A DNA stretch of 64,000 bases from NCBI GenBank assembly GCA_958450365.1, contig CAUEEP010000897.1, positions 451,001-515,000 on the forward strand, read 5' to 3'. Under the pieces are notes generated by a model. That model was not told where the DNA came from and ran no database searches. It worked only from the letters and a program-made list of their open reading frames with translations. Position 1 is the first letter of the stretch. The number at the start of each line of letters is the position of its first letter. Source of the DNA: Mesorhabditis belari (taxonomy: Eukaryota; Nematoda; Chromadorea; Rhabditida; Rhabditidae). Made by a program: the position numbers and the translations under genes. Positions 21,752-31,171 of the stretch are shown here, piece by piece.

Positions 21752-23411
21752 TTTAAAATATTTAAAATTAATAAAAATTTTAAAATAAAAAAAAATATAT
21801 ATTTTATATATAAATATATATAAATTATTTTTTTTTTTTTTTTTTAATTAAAAAAAAAAAAATAGATATGTTACCGTCCGATCTAGACTGATTCTAGATC
21901 GGACGTCCGATCTGGAGTAAAGTAAGGTAAAACGTCTGATCTAGAGTGAAGTGAGGTCTGCCGTCCTATCTAGAATCAAGCCGATCACTCTAAATCTAAG
22001 TCTGGATCGGACGTCTGATTTAGAGTGATCGGCTTGATTCTAGATCGGACGTTTGACCTCACTTGAGTCTAGATCGGACGTCCAATTGGACGGATTTCTA
22101 GATCTGACGTTCGATCTAGAATCAGTCTAGATCGGACGTAACAGCTATTCAAAGACCTTTTAATCAACTCATCACTTTAGGCGATTTCTATTGTATGCTC
22201 GATGACGGGAAAAGTCAGCTGAGAACGCGAACGATGCGCGAATCGACCTCACCCAAATGGGATGAACAATTCCTATTTTTCAAGTCGGTTTTGTCTAGAG
22301 ATATACAGCATGTGGCAGGGTTTTTGAAACCAATTTTTTAAGGATAAAAAGCGAAAGAAATCAACTCAAAAACTTTAACAATTGATTTTTAAAGATATAT
22401 TAAACAAGAAAAATACTTCCTTTAAAAAGATGAGCAGAAATGTAGCTGAGATTTGGGAAATACATCCGCCAAATGGTAGCGAGATCGAGTTTATCAAATG
22501 CTTTTTGAAGAGATTTCTTAAGCGAATCAATGCTGGAATGCGGCTTTGAGCATGTTTTTGCTTCAAGCACGTTCTAAACACTGAAATCTATCGGATTATC
22601 ATCGGATTGAGGTGGCCAAATCGGGACAAATGCTGTCCTGAACCACTCGAGCCTTGTGAGCATAAGCATCATCCTGCATCAAACACCAAATCCTGTTTCC
22701 AAAGTGATTTTTGGCTCACGGAAGAAGTACAGTCGACTCTCTTTATAACGAAACTCTATATAACGGAATGGAATTTTTTTTCCCGGCCGATGCTAAGCTA
22801 TATAAAACGGCAGTCTATATAATGGAAAGCTCTATATAAGGGAAGAATTTCTTGGTCCTTTCCATTCCGTTATAAAGAGAGTTGACTGTATGTCGAAATA
22901 GTTGTTGGAACTAACATTGATGCTTTGAGGTTCCAATAATCGGTTCTAATAATCCTGCCGCACTCCGTATTTCAAATTTAGCATTGAGTAAATGAGCTTT
23001 TTAAGATAAACCCAATTTCCAGGAGATCTGCTCGGCAAAAGTACGCGGTCGAGGTGTGGGAGGACAGGAAAATCGGGAGGGATCGATTAGTGGGAAGAGT
23101 CGATATTATAGCACTGACAGGTAAACGAAAAGTTAGCTCTTGAGACCATAAATTTGTCTAGAGACAATCTTATTGTTAAATTTTCATATAGTTGCATAGA
23201 GAACTTTCAACTGACACAAAAGTCAGAGTTGACTTTGCTTATCATAAGATTGAATAAGTGTGATATGATTGAGCCTGAGCCTGAGCTATCCTTGCCACCA
23301 TTTCATTCATTTTCCATTTTAGATAATGACAGCCGAGAAGAGGTGAAAGAGTTCGGCGAGGGGAAAATCCGAGTGAAAATCGCCGCCTACGACGATCCGC
23401 TCTATCTGTGA
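10211..23411 (+). CDS. tra-3: Calpain TRA-3 (CAPN5 type), nearly complete
   Basis: Calcium-dependent cysteine protease; in C. elegans TRA-3 acts in hermaphrodite sex determination by cleaving TRA-2. Exons: 10211-10340, 15036-15095, 16095-16166, 16209-16333, 16458-16535, 17165-17253, 17710-17813, 17874-17989, 18034-18145, 18814-18959, 19401-19518, 20019-20171, 20481-20618, 20717-20846, 22181-22287, 23006 or 23023-23120, 23323-23411. The catalytic triad is intact: Cys in [12 protein letters not shown] (codon 16110), His in [10 protein letters not shown] (17928), Asn in [13 protein letters not shown] (18083). Domain III ([12 protein letters not shown]) is followed by a C2 domain ([22 protein letters not shown]) and the end AAYDDPLYL. 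No EF hands, as in the TRA-3/CAPN5 class. About 627 codons are seen; the first exon begins in mid-codon, so an upstream exon of roughly 25-30 residues is missing. A 42-nt intron (16167-16208) is in frame. Orthology is strongly supported by long shared stretches with C. elegans TRA-3. Confidence 0.94.
10469..10500. repeat. Interstitial telomere-type repeat (CCTAAG)n
   Basis: About five units of GCCTAA, the complement of the nematode telomere unit TTAGGC, in the first long tra-3 intron. Confidence 0.85.
11275..11672. repeat. Minisatellite, 22-bp unit in a tra-3 intron
   Basis: About 18 copies of CTTGCAACACTGGACTCTTG(TT), some shortened. Several frames stay open because of the repeat; I do not regard it as coding. 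Confidence 0.9.
12314..12584. repeat. MITE, TACCGTAAATA family, copy 1
   Basis: It begins TACCGTAAATATTGTAATAG and ends CTATTACAGTATTTACGGTA, an almost perfect terminal inverted repeat. Internal arms include ATCAAAAAATAGCCCTGAA. Further copies are at 39631-39909, 39972-40240 and, more diverged, 54881-55220 and 60879-61381. Confidence 0.88.
12700..13160 (-). pseudogene. Mariner transposase remnant
   Basis: The minus strand encodes the C-terminal mariner signature region ([31 protein letters not shown]), where the family has the third catalytic Asp after LAPSD. The reading frame is broken and the stretch at 13020-13150 repeats part of 12780-13000, so there was a local tandem duplication. Non-functional, inside a tra-3 intron. 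Confidence 0.75.
13908..14967. repeat. Long inverted repeat, about 1.06 kb
   Basis: The left arm, 13908-14312, and right arm, 14541-14967, are complementary over about 400 bp (for example GAAAATTTCTCGATATTTCT outside and CCAGGAACTAGACAAAATTT inside). Arrays of CTGTACAAGTT lie in both arms and vary in number. The spacer repeats part of the left arm (14345-14418). No transposase. It lies in the tra-3 intron ending at 15035. Confidence 0.9.
15241..15966. repeat. Inverted-repeat element with arms of about 170 bp
   Basis: AAGAGCCACTTTT-type outer sequences face each other: CCTAAAAGACCACTTTT near 15262 and AAAAGTGGTCTTTTAGG near 15932. Inner parts ATTCATATAGAAGATTTTAT and ATAAAATCTTCTATATGAAT also match. 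Non-coding, in the next tra-3 intron. It contains the telomere-type repeat at 15531. Confidence 0.85.
15531..15554. repeat. Interstitial telomere-type repeat (TTAGGC)n
   Basis: Four units of TTAGGC, in the opposite orientation to the array at 10469-10500. Confidence 0.85.
17470..17637. repeat. MITE ATTGGGTTG family, shortened copy
   Basis: It begins TATTGGGTTGG and ends CAATTCACCAATCCAATA. The right half (ACACCAAAATGGGTTTCTT, CATATGACAATAGCCCGCAG) matches the longer copy at 36861-37389. It lies in a tra-3 intron. Confidence 0.8.
18461..18501. repeat. Perfect 18-bp hairpin in a tra-3 intron
   Basis: AGCGAAAACCTCTAATCG, then a 5-base loop, then the exact complement. Flanked by T-rich DNA. Confidence 0.9.
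19140..19279. repeat. Short TIR element, CTAGACATGGGAAAATTCC
   Basis: 140 bp with near-perfect ends (CTAGACATGGGAAAATTCCA and its complement). The inner part CGGCCGAGAAAACAAAGGTG recurs at 26910-26980, where the left half is replaced by a poly(T) tract. Confidence 0.85.
20172..20480 (+). other. GC-AG intron of tra-3 filled by a tandem repeat
   Basis: The donor is CAG|GCAAGT, an accepted non-canonical GC donor; the flanking exon phases and protein (RVTRVHQ then [10 protein letters not shown]) leave little choice. From 20268 to 20445 the intron has about five units of GCCACGAAAAGATGACACA plus AAGTGTAGCCTTAAGCC. A sequence like the unit's end (AAGTGTAGCC) also lies right at the acceptor. Confidence 0.85.
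21061..21250 (-). repeat. tRNA-derived SINE-like repeat, family C, copy 1
   Basis: The leading part CCTTTTATGGGTTGAGGCTG and the reverse tRNA-like part (minus strand AGCTTATTGGTAGAGTG and CGCGGGCTCGAGTCC) recur at 53245-53392. In a tra-3 intron. Confidence 0.6.
21375..21862. repeat. Near-homopolymer T/A block, about 490 bp
   Basis: Almost only T runs broken by A runs, with a few other bases. There is no repeat unit. It may be a decayed poly(A/T) tract, but its length and irregularity also suit a poor consensus at a homopolymer. Confidence 0.9.
21869..22142. repeat. Palindromic cluster of GATCGGACGTCCGATC
   Basis: Ends TTACCGTCCGATCTAGACTG and AGTCTAGATCGGACGTAA are complementary. Inside, AGATCGGACGT occurs many times in both directions. 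Non-coding, directly upstream of the tra-3 C2 exon at 22181. Confidence 0.85.
22427..22715 (-). pseudogene. Tc1/mariner-type transposase remnant
   Basis: Minus-strand frames give broken pieces such as [13 protein letters not shown] and CPDLATS, then [12 protein letters not shown] and [15 protein letters not shown] text with stops between. The order matches the C-terminal third of Tc1/mariner transposases. Non-functional, in the tra-3 intron before 23006. Confidence 0.6.
22731..22892. repeat. Pogo-type MITE, CAGTCGACTCTCTTTATAACG termini
   Basis: Termini CAGTCGACTCTCTTTATAAC and GTTATAAAGAGAGTTGACTG are complementary and like pogo/Tigger ends (TA flanks). Related single ends occur at 6679 and about 56660. 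Confidence 0.8.
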
Positions 23412-23495
23412 TCGATTGAGTTCTCAAGTTCAAATTCTCATTCAAAAAAGACCCATTCCAGTATTATTCGATTTGTATTTTGATTATTGTTTTTG

Positions 23496-23501
23496 AATAA
23501 A
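23496..23501 (+). promoter_or_regulatory. Poly(A) signal of tra-3
   Basis: AATAAA lies 85 bases after the tra-3 stop codon. Confidence 0.65.
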
Positions 23502-24450
23502 TTATTCGAATCTTATATGGATCGTTTTGAAACGGGTAGATAAAAGATAAAAAGAAGCTCTAGTCCAGAATTGATAGTACCAATAACAGTACAAAGTATT
23601 GTCTAGGACTATATGTGGCGTTCATGCGGCCCAACAGCAATAAGATATGGAAATAAGCCATTATGTGCTCTAGTAAACACCGGTGTATTGAATTTCTCGA
23701 GTGGCCTACGTCTGGGTTAAGGTTGCAACTAGATTGAGAGCTAAAGCTACAAAGTTACAGCAAGTAGCAGTTACAGTTAAAGTATCGCTTCAGACAAGGA
23801 GCCTTATCAAGCCAGTGGCACCAAAATTCAAGCTGGATAAGCCAGGTGCCCAGATAAGCCAGATGTTAGATAAGCTAAATAAGCTAGATACTAGATAAGC
23901 TAGATGCTAGATAAGCCAGAAGCCAGATAAGCTAGATAAGCTAGATGCCCAAATTAGCAAGCGTAAGGTCGACAAGTGCTTTTGTTAATTTCAAAAACTT
24001 CGACAGACAGCTTTTAAAGCTGTGGATAGGTTTTATTTTCAATATTCCATCTCATCTCATCCAAAAGATATCAAATTTTGGAGGAAGAGTGGTTTTTCTT
24101 TTCTGATGCTCTTTCCAATCCACCCTCTCATCCTATGACCCTTTTTGCAGAGTGTCCCCCATCTCTTCCCCTAGAGAGATGTGTCCCTCCTTTTTTCCTT
24201 TCGATATCCCATCCCCCTTTTCCCTTTCCCCTCATTTCATTGTATCCTTTTTCCCTTCATTTTATCCATTCTGATCCTCCATCCACGCAGCAAATCCGAC
24301 ACAAGAAAACATTGATTTTTGCTTCTGCTTTTTTATTCAATGTTGTTTGATTTTTGAAGTTTTGCTCAGTTAGTTGATTTCCTGCAAATTTATTTCTCTT
24401 CACTATTTAAGCCTTTAGCATCAAAAGTCTCTAAAAAGTACAATACGTTG
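23502..24450. other. Intergenic, no gene seen
   Basis: Repeats of AGATAAGCTAGATGCC lie at 23820-23950. A pyrimidine-rich tract is at 24110-24290. No coding pattern. Confidence 0.5.
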
Positions 24451-24464
24451 TGTTCGTGTGGTAT

Positions 24465-24650
24465 TGGTATTTAAACCGCGATGGCCTGCTGGCTAAGTGT
24501 CGAGAGGTAAAGGGTTCAATCCAGCCGACTAGATTATTGCTTCTTTGGATTCCTGAAGCTAAAACCTATAGCTATTGCAAAAAAACTCCGAAACTTTTTC
24601 TTAATTTCAGCAAAATGTTAGATTCGCATCCCCGTTGATAGTTTGGAGAT
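24465..24650 (+). repeat. tRNA-like repeat head, degenerate
   Basis: GCGATGGCCTGCTGGCTAAG and AAAGGGTTCAATCC resemble A and B boxes 40 bases apart. Too degenerate for a tRNA gene. Confidence 0.4.
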
Positions 24651-24923
24651 GTAAAGGATGGGAAAAGGAATAGAAAGAAGGTCGATTGATTCCGCTGGAC
24701 GATTCCACATACATCCCAGTGCACTCTCCTAGAGTCCCATCCTCTCTAAAATCCAAAATTTCTCTTCATTTTCCCAATCTCTCATGTCCACTTCGAAATG
24801 GAAAAGGGCAAAGGGTTCTTTTCATGAGAAAGAGGTGGTGAAGGGGTTGCAGGGGAAGCAGAGGGGGAAGGGTGGCTGAAGGGGAGGAGAGTGGATTCTC
24901 TACTAGGAAACATTACCAGGTGC

Positions 24924-25470
24924 CCGTGACCTTTTAAAACGAGTCCAACTTATAGAATCGATCACGCTGATTCCGAATCCGTTTTCAGTTTTTGCCCTCG
25001 AGGCCTGTAACGCGAAATCTCTGGGTTACAAGTTTTAGGCTTCCGTACTTGAGTTCATTTTTCACAACGGAGACAACTAGTGACGTGGTGCATCGCCAAA
25101 GCTCTAGAGTCAAAAGCACCCTGGCTCAATCCTCTTCATGGCCAATTTCTTTTGGTTTGACCAATCAAAAAGATTTTATTAATATAAAAAGAAAAGGTAA
25201 AAAGTTTGACGTAAGGGGAATCAAAGCAAAGCAAAAAAAACTCATACCGAGAGCACTATTCCCTAGGCCATGTAGCCACATTTTGATGGCCTGGTCTCCA
25301 ATGGCGTGGCCTCCAATGGCCTCTAATGGCGTGGATCAAAAATGCAAACAAAATTTGTAAGCCAGATATCTTGCGTTATGGGCTTCGAGAGCAAAGACTA
25401 AAAGCAAATTCGAACATAGCGTGGCTGATTCTATAAGATGGGTTTGATCTCGCTCTAAAAAGCCACGACA
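24924..25470. repeat. Inverted-repeat element, CACGCTGATTCCGAATC group
   Basis: CGTGACCTTTT...ACTTATAGAATCGATCACG at the left pairs, with changes, with the right end ATTCTATAAG...AAAAAGCCACGAC. It shares CACGCTGATTCCGAATCCG with 6835-7152 and 30772-31171. Confidence 0.55.
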
Positions 25471-26700
25471 ATGGCTTGCCTTTCTCTAGTTAAAACAACA
25501 TTGGACGGGGGAAGGGCGGAGGTCGAACCTCTAGGGTTGGGGTCCCCTCTCCGCGGAGGTTCACAAGAATCCCCTTTCCTCAGTGTAGACCCGGCCAATT
25601 CCACTGTCCCCTCCTTTCTTCGGCACTCTATTTCTCGTACTCCTTCCCCCTTTCCCCTTCCTTTTTCCTTTTTCACTCACTACTCCTTTTTCCTTTTACT
25701 CCTCATCCTTTTCCACACGAATTCCCGCCCATCATTGCGTCAAGAATTTCTATTTTTCCTAATGTTCAGCAATGGTTTTGGCTTTAGTGCAAGCCTTTAG
25801 ACTGTTCTTTTTGAAATTTAACAATTTCTATCTGTAGCTTTTGCTAAATTTGAGTGAATCTATTGATTTTTAACTTTATTTTAAATTTATGGGATTATAG
25901 CTTTTAATATTTTTATAATTTTAACATATAGAATGGTTTATTTCTGCATTTTCCAAGCTTTCTTGGGTAAGTAATCCAAATTTTTACAGCAAAAGCTGTA
26001 AATTTGACTGTGAATTTGCCATTTTTAAGCAGAATTCTTTGTTTTTACTTATCGAAGGGTTATCTCGTATTTTATTATGAGTTTTAAAAAAAATTAGCCT
26101 TGTAAAAGTTTTGTAAAAGTGTTCTTTTCTTGGTTTTGATTTAAAGCTGTTTTGATTCAATGCTGAGTTTTGATTCAAAGCTGTTTTGATTCAAGCGTTG
26201 CAGGTTCAGTAGTGAGCAAGGTTTGCGGTTTCGGGTTTGGTTCGGCCGGGTGTTGATTCAAAGCTGACTTTTGATTCAAAGCTTACTCGCTTCAACATGT
26301 CAAATTTCATCATTTATTTATTTTTTTCGTCACTAAATTCGAAAGAAAACGAAAATCTCTGAAAAGAAATTCGTTCATTAACCTTTCCGTTCGTGGGGGG
26401 AATTCTCTGTGCTTTAAGTGTTTACCTTGGCTTGGGCCTCGAGGAATCAAAAGAAAAACGAGAAAGAAAAAGAGAAAAATCGACTCTAACATTTCTTTGA
26501 AGTTTACCCGTTTAACTATTTTTTATTCTCAAGTTCTAAGGCTGTTCTAAACTTAAATTTCCAAGACCAGGGTAAGTCAGTTCTGACATAGCTTTGCTTA
26601 CAGTTGTTCAGTCAAGTAAGTCCAAGTCCTAGGACCGTTCTAGAGTTGCACTTCCTAGAGTTTTCAATTCTATTTCGCACTTGTTTTGTCTGTGTTTCCT
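25471..26700. other. Intergenic, no gene seen
   Basis: A pyrimidine-rich stretch (25600-25710) is followed by AT-rich DNA with repeats of GCTGTTTTGATTCAA at 26140-26285. Open frames here lack coding character. Confidence 0.5.
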
Positions 26701-26724
26701 AAACGGTACTCCCTTGTCGCAAAT

Positions 26725-26809
26725 TTTTTTTTTTTAAAAAAAAAAAAGGGGGGAGAAGGGGGTGGGATAAAAAAAAAAAAAAATTTATATGTTGGTTTTT
26801 TAAGGTTTT

Positions 26810-26856
<47 letters not shown>

Positions 26857-26982
26857 GCTCTACAAGCAGAGAATCGTCAATTTCAACTTGTAAATAAAAT
26901 TACAGAGCAATTGGCCGAGAAACGGCTGAGAAAACAAAGGTGAAATTAGGTTCGGGTGGGAATTTTCCCATGTCTATTAGGT
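26725..26982. repeat. Poly(T)/poly(A) tract joined to half a TIR element
   Basis: 26725-26855 is nearly homopolymeric. After it, 26860-26980 matches the right half of the TIR element at 19140-19279 and ends GGGAATTTTCCCATGTCTA. Confidence 0.7.
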
Positions 26983-27177
26983 AGAGTTTTTGATGTTGGC
27001 TCCGAATCCGGGTTCAAGCTCAGCTCACCCTAGTGGCTCTTTTGTAAAACTTCAATAGTCAGATCTCTTCACAAGGTTTAATAAAAGCTTGCTTCACATC
27101 GAATCCTGATATTTTTGATTGAATTATTAGTGATTGTACACAGAAAATGTTGAGGAATTTTGTGAAATAGTTATGTA

Positions 27178-27760
27178 CAGGGTGACCAAGAATTACCGCA
27201 ACACACAAAAGGCCTGGCTTTTAACCAAATACGCAACCCATCTCGAAAAGTTAACTTAAATATCTTTATTCAACATATAACAGTAACAAATTAACAATTA
27301 AATTCAAATTTGCCTCCATCGGCATCCAGAACAGGCCTGCAAACGTTTGGGAAACGCGTTGACCGTGGCGAGCAATTAGGCATCATCGAGGGTATCCCAT
27401 GCTTTGATGAGCGCCTTCTTCAAACTTTCGATATTTTTATGGGGTTTTGCACATGCCCTGGCTTCAAGAACTCTCCAGACTGAGTAATCCAATGGGTTAA
27501 GATCGGGTAAGCTGGGTGGCCACTCAGAAAACGAGATGAAGTCCGGGAAGGTCTTTGAACAAAACTCTTGCACTTTCTTTGCCTTGTGAGCCGGCGCACC
27601 TGTTGATATCTTGTAGCCGGCGCACCATCTTGTTGATAAAGTTAATAATCGTACCATAAAATAAGAAAAATACACAAAAACCATAAAAACAGGTAAGCAA
27701 AAAGTGAAAAGGGGCTCATCACATAATACGACGTTGTTGCGGTAATTCTTGGTCACCCTG
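27178..27760 (-). mobile_element. Tc1/mariner element, internally deleted
   Basis: 583 bp with 26-bp termini CAGGGTGACCAAGAATTACC and complement, flanked by TA on both sides as the superfamily requires. The minus strand encodes the transposase C-terminus: GAPAHKAKKVQ, WPPSLPDLNPLDYSVWRVLE (third catalytic acidic residue) and KPHKNIESLKKAL, then a stop. The N-terminal DNA-binding and first catalytic regions are gone, so it is non-autonomous. Confidence 0.88.
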
Positions 27761-28419
27761 TAGATTGCAATAGTGCAATATTGTAGCTTACAATAGTACA
27801 TTATTGTAGTTTAAGAATTCACTATTGCAAATGTTTTGTGAAAACCGAATTCTTTTGGACAATTTGTCCATTCCCCAAACAAACATTCGTAAAAGCGGTC
27901 AAAGTTGACCATTCGTTGCTGTGTTCAGGAATAGACACAATGAAAAATGATAAGGATCAGAAATAAGAGATAAAAAGAGACAAAAAGAGACAAAGAAAAC
28001 GGAAAAATGACCGTTTCCCTTTCCTTTTTTCGATCAAAAAGCGATGGCTGTAGTCGATTGTAGTCGATCGATTGACCCTTTCCTTTTTTCAAAAAAAATC
28101 ACCTCTAAACTTTTTCTAACCCGTTTCTTATCTCGTTTTTTTATTTTCAATAAAATTTTGTTTTTCCTTTTCTTTCAATCTCGCTATTTTTCCCTGTAAA
28201 TTCGGCTGAATCTGAGCTTAAATTTTGAAACAGTTGCGGACGTTTTTAGCTCGAAATTTGAGCTTTTCCTCTTGAAAAACAAGTTCTCCAAGGTTCTAAC
28301 TGAAAGAAGTTCTAACCGAAATAGTTACTGATGCTGAAAATTTTCGAACAAATATCTTGTTGATGACTTTTAAGCGATAATTGCAATTTATAGAAGTATT
28401 ATTTTGATATTTTAACTAT

Positions 28420-28857
28420 TAGGTTGTTGCATAAGTCTTTTCGTTCCTTTTCGTCTGCCGTTTCAAGCCAACAAATGCACGAATTAAACTACGGTTGATT
28501 TCATTAGAAAAAGCAATTATTTTTCTGCGAAATAACATTAAAACGGGTTTAAAAATATTGAATGCCTGGATTTTCTTGAGAGTATGAAGTCGGGTAGTCA
28601 AAAAGGGCTAACTCGATGATGCGGTTTAGACACCTTAGCTAAAGAAAACCTATCTTCGTGTCAATAGATAAAAGATAGAGAAAAAAAACGTTTGATATTT
28701 CGCCAAAATTTCAGAGAAATTCATTCAGCCAATTTTTCCGTAGAGTTTTTTATAGATTTTTACGAAAAAGGCGTTTTTCACTCTCGAATTTGCTTGAAAG
28801 TATTTAATTTAAAAAAATTTTTTTTTTTTTTTTTTTATTTTTTTTTTTTTTTTTTTT

Positions 28858-28900
<43 letters not shown>

Positions 28901-29415
28901 TTTTTTAGCACGTGTGGCTGACTGGTTAAGCTGTCTTTTATCTTAATCGGAAGGTCGAGGGTTCGAACCCCACATGCGACATGGTCACCCCCTTCGGATT
29001 TCCTTTCCCTTCGGGTTGAGAGGTTTTCTGGAGGGCAGTCTGGTGGTTGTGGCCCCAGTTCTTTAAAGTGACAAGCCACTCCTTCATCGTCATCTTCCCT
29101 TCACCACCAAAAAAGCTATTTAGTTCCCCATTGAGCTTAGGGTTAGGGAGCCGTCTGTCATGACGTGGGTTAAGTTAAGATATAGCCTAGTATTGTGTGT
29201 GTCGTTGTATTGTGATTGATATATTTCGTGTATGCGATAAATTCACCACTGGTAGCCCCAGTCGGTATTTTTGAAAGTGAACCGAAATTCATTTAAAAAG
29301 ATGCAAATTGAACAAAAAAACACTTTTTTTATAGAGCAAACAATAGATTAATTCGTGAATTTGTTACTTTTTAACAGAAGTACGAAAAAAACGAAAAGAC
29401 TTATGCATCAACCTA
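28420..29415. mobile_element. Mariner-type MITE, copy 1, split by a SINE
   Basis: Termini TAGGTTGTTGCATAAGTCTT and complement. Its 996 bp less the 469-bp insert and the 8-bp duplication equals 519 bp, exactly the length of the uninterrupted copy at 35814-36332. The AGGTTGnTGCATAAGT ends resemble mariner-derived MITEs. Confidence 0.92.
28802..29270 (+). mobile_element. SINE-like insertion with 8-bp target duplication
   Basis: Flanked by TTGAAAGT on both sides (28794-28801 and 29271-29278), present once in the empty copy at 35814-36332. The insert has about 100 bp of poly(T), then a tRNA-like head (TGGCTGACTGGTTAAGC, then GAGGGTTCGAACCCC) and a 290-bp body. The tRNA-like part is not a full cloverleaf. 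Confidence 0.85.
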
Positions 29416-29773
29416 TTAGTTTTGATAAGAATTTGGTCTCAATTAGCCTCTACAAAAATTTCGAAAATCTTTTGTTCTAGAGAGAAAAGAAGTTTAGTGC
29501 CAAAAAAATTGTGCAAAATTCAAAAAAACAAAAAAACTTTAAGAAAACATCTTTTCTTTCAAAAATCTCTTTTTAGCTCGATTACTTGCGAGATTGATCT
29601 ACTTTTTTTTCGATCATCTCGAATGCTAATCGATTTTAAAATGTGAAAAAGCTGAAATGAAAGCTGAGATTTTTAAATATCAGAAAAACGGAACAATTTC
29701 CCTTTAAAACCAGTCGTTTCATGGTTAAATTGGCTAAGAGTTTACCATTTTTTAAGCTCTCAAAAGAGCCACA

Positions 29774-29792
29774 ATGTCAAAGAAACCAGACG
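29774..29792 (+). other. Possible short first exon, unassigned
   Basis: ATG followed by codons for SKKPD and then G|GTGAGC, a strong donor. The phase (1) does not fit the kelch gene exon at 39472. It could belong to an unseen transcript or be chance. Confidence 0.15.
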
Positions 29793-30495
29793 GTGAGCAA
29801 TTCGACCTAACAAAAAAATGGTTTTTCAAAATAAAAAACTTTTTATGAAGAACATTTCCAGTGTAAAAGTAGCCATAATTTTCAAATTTGAACTCCGTTT
29901 TTCTCTAACTTTCTTGATTCGAGCTTTATAAATGATTCTTTGAGAGGGAACAAAACTTTTTACTCACCCTGGAGATGCAATGAATGAAAACGCAATGAAT
30001 GAACACTACGATCATCACTTGATTTCCTTTGGAAACATCCTCTCTTTCCGTTCAATGACAATCCGTTCAACGACACCTGTCCTTTCCTCTTTCCATTTTC
30101 TTTTCATTCATCCAATCATCAGACTTTTCTTTTCCCTTCCCATTACACAGCTCCTCCTTTTGTGAGGGTTCGTTGGTGTTCTTTCGCTCGTTGATAAAAG
30201 AAAACTTTCGACAACGTTTGTCGTACGATTTTGGGTCATTCCTACTGTTAAATTGCTTAATTTTTGCCATTTTTGCAATTCCCATCTTGCAGGTCCATTC
30301 ATTATAAAGTTGCGATCTAAAAACAATCTTCAATTGCTTCAATCGAATCCTAGTATTTACATAAATGTAGACTTCGTGACGTATTGAAATTCTCAATCAC
30401 TTTCTTCTTCTTTCTTTCGAAATCACTTCCTTTTGAACTCTGGAAAAGTCGTTTGCTTGCAGACTTCCACTGGAATACCCTGAAACTGGGTTTTC

Positions 30496-30745
30496 AAAAA
30501 GCTCCTTGGCTTTGGCTTTCAAAACCAAGCCACTCTTTGGCTTTGGCTTTCAAAGCCAAGCCACTCTTTGGCTTTGGCTTGCAAAACCAAGCCACTCTTT
30601 GGCTTTGGCTTTCAAAACCAAGCCACTCTTTGGCTTTGGCTTTCAAAGCCAAGCCACTCTTTGGCTTTGGCTTCCAAAACCAAGCCACTCTTTGGCTTTG
30701 GCTTTCAAAGCCAAGCCACTCCTTGGCTTTTGGCTTTGCTTGTAA
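30496..30745. repeat. Minisatellite, 31-bp unit
   Basis: About eight copies of CACTCTTTGGCTTTGGCTTT plus CAAAGCCAAGC. All three plus frames are open because of the repeat. Not coding. Confidence 0.92.
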
Positions 30746-30771
30746 GTCAAGCTTAAAAGAGAAAAGCAACA

Positions 30772-31171
30772 GTAGGATGTGGTGAAATGAGATAAGCCAT
30801 ACCCCATTCGACGCAGTATTTCACGCTGACTCCGAATCTGCTTTCTGTTTTTTGCAAAATGGCTTTCTAGAAAAAGTTATACGTGTTTTAAGTTTTTTCT
30901 GGGGAAATGCGAAGATTTGAAGCCGAATAGCAATGTCTTTATAAGGGTTCTCTCATGGATCAAAAAGAGATCGAACTCGGGCAAAATCGTTTTGTATGCA
31001 AGCGTTTTAACCCTATTCTGTTCGAAATCTTCACATGTTCACTCTAAAACTTGAAACAAGTATAACTTTTTCTAGAAAGCCCTTTTGCAACAAACGGAAA
31101 GCAGATTCGGAGTCAGCGTGAAATTCTGCATCGAATGGGGTATGGCTTATCTCATTTGAACACATCCCACT
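30772..31171. repeat. Inverted-repeat MITE, GATAAGCCATACCCC
   Basis: Arms GAGATAAGCCATACCCCATT and AATGGGGTATGGCTTATCTC face each other; inner arms carry TTTCACGCTGACTCCGAATC. No coding capacity. Confidence 0.88.

Noticed and set aside
21547..21756. Phe/Lys-only frame
   Set aside because: Translation of the T/A homopolymer block.
28908..28983. Candidate tRNA gene
   Set aside because: A- and B-box-like motifs exist, but acceptor, anticodon and T stems do not pair properly; it lies inside a retroposed insert.
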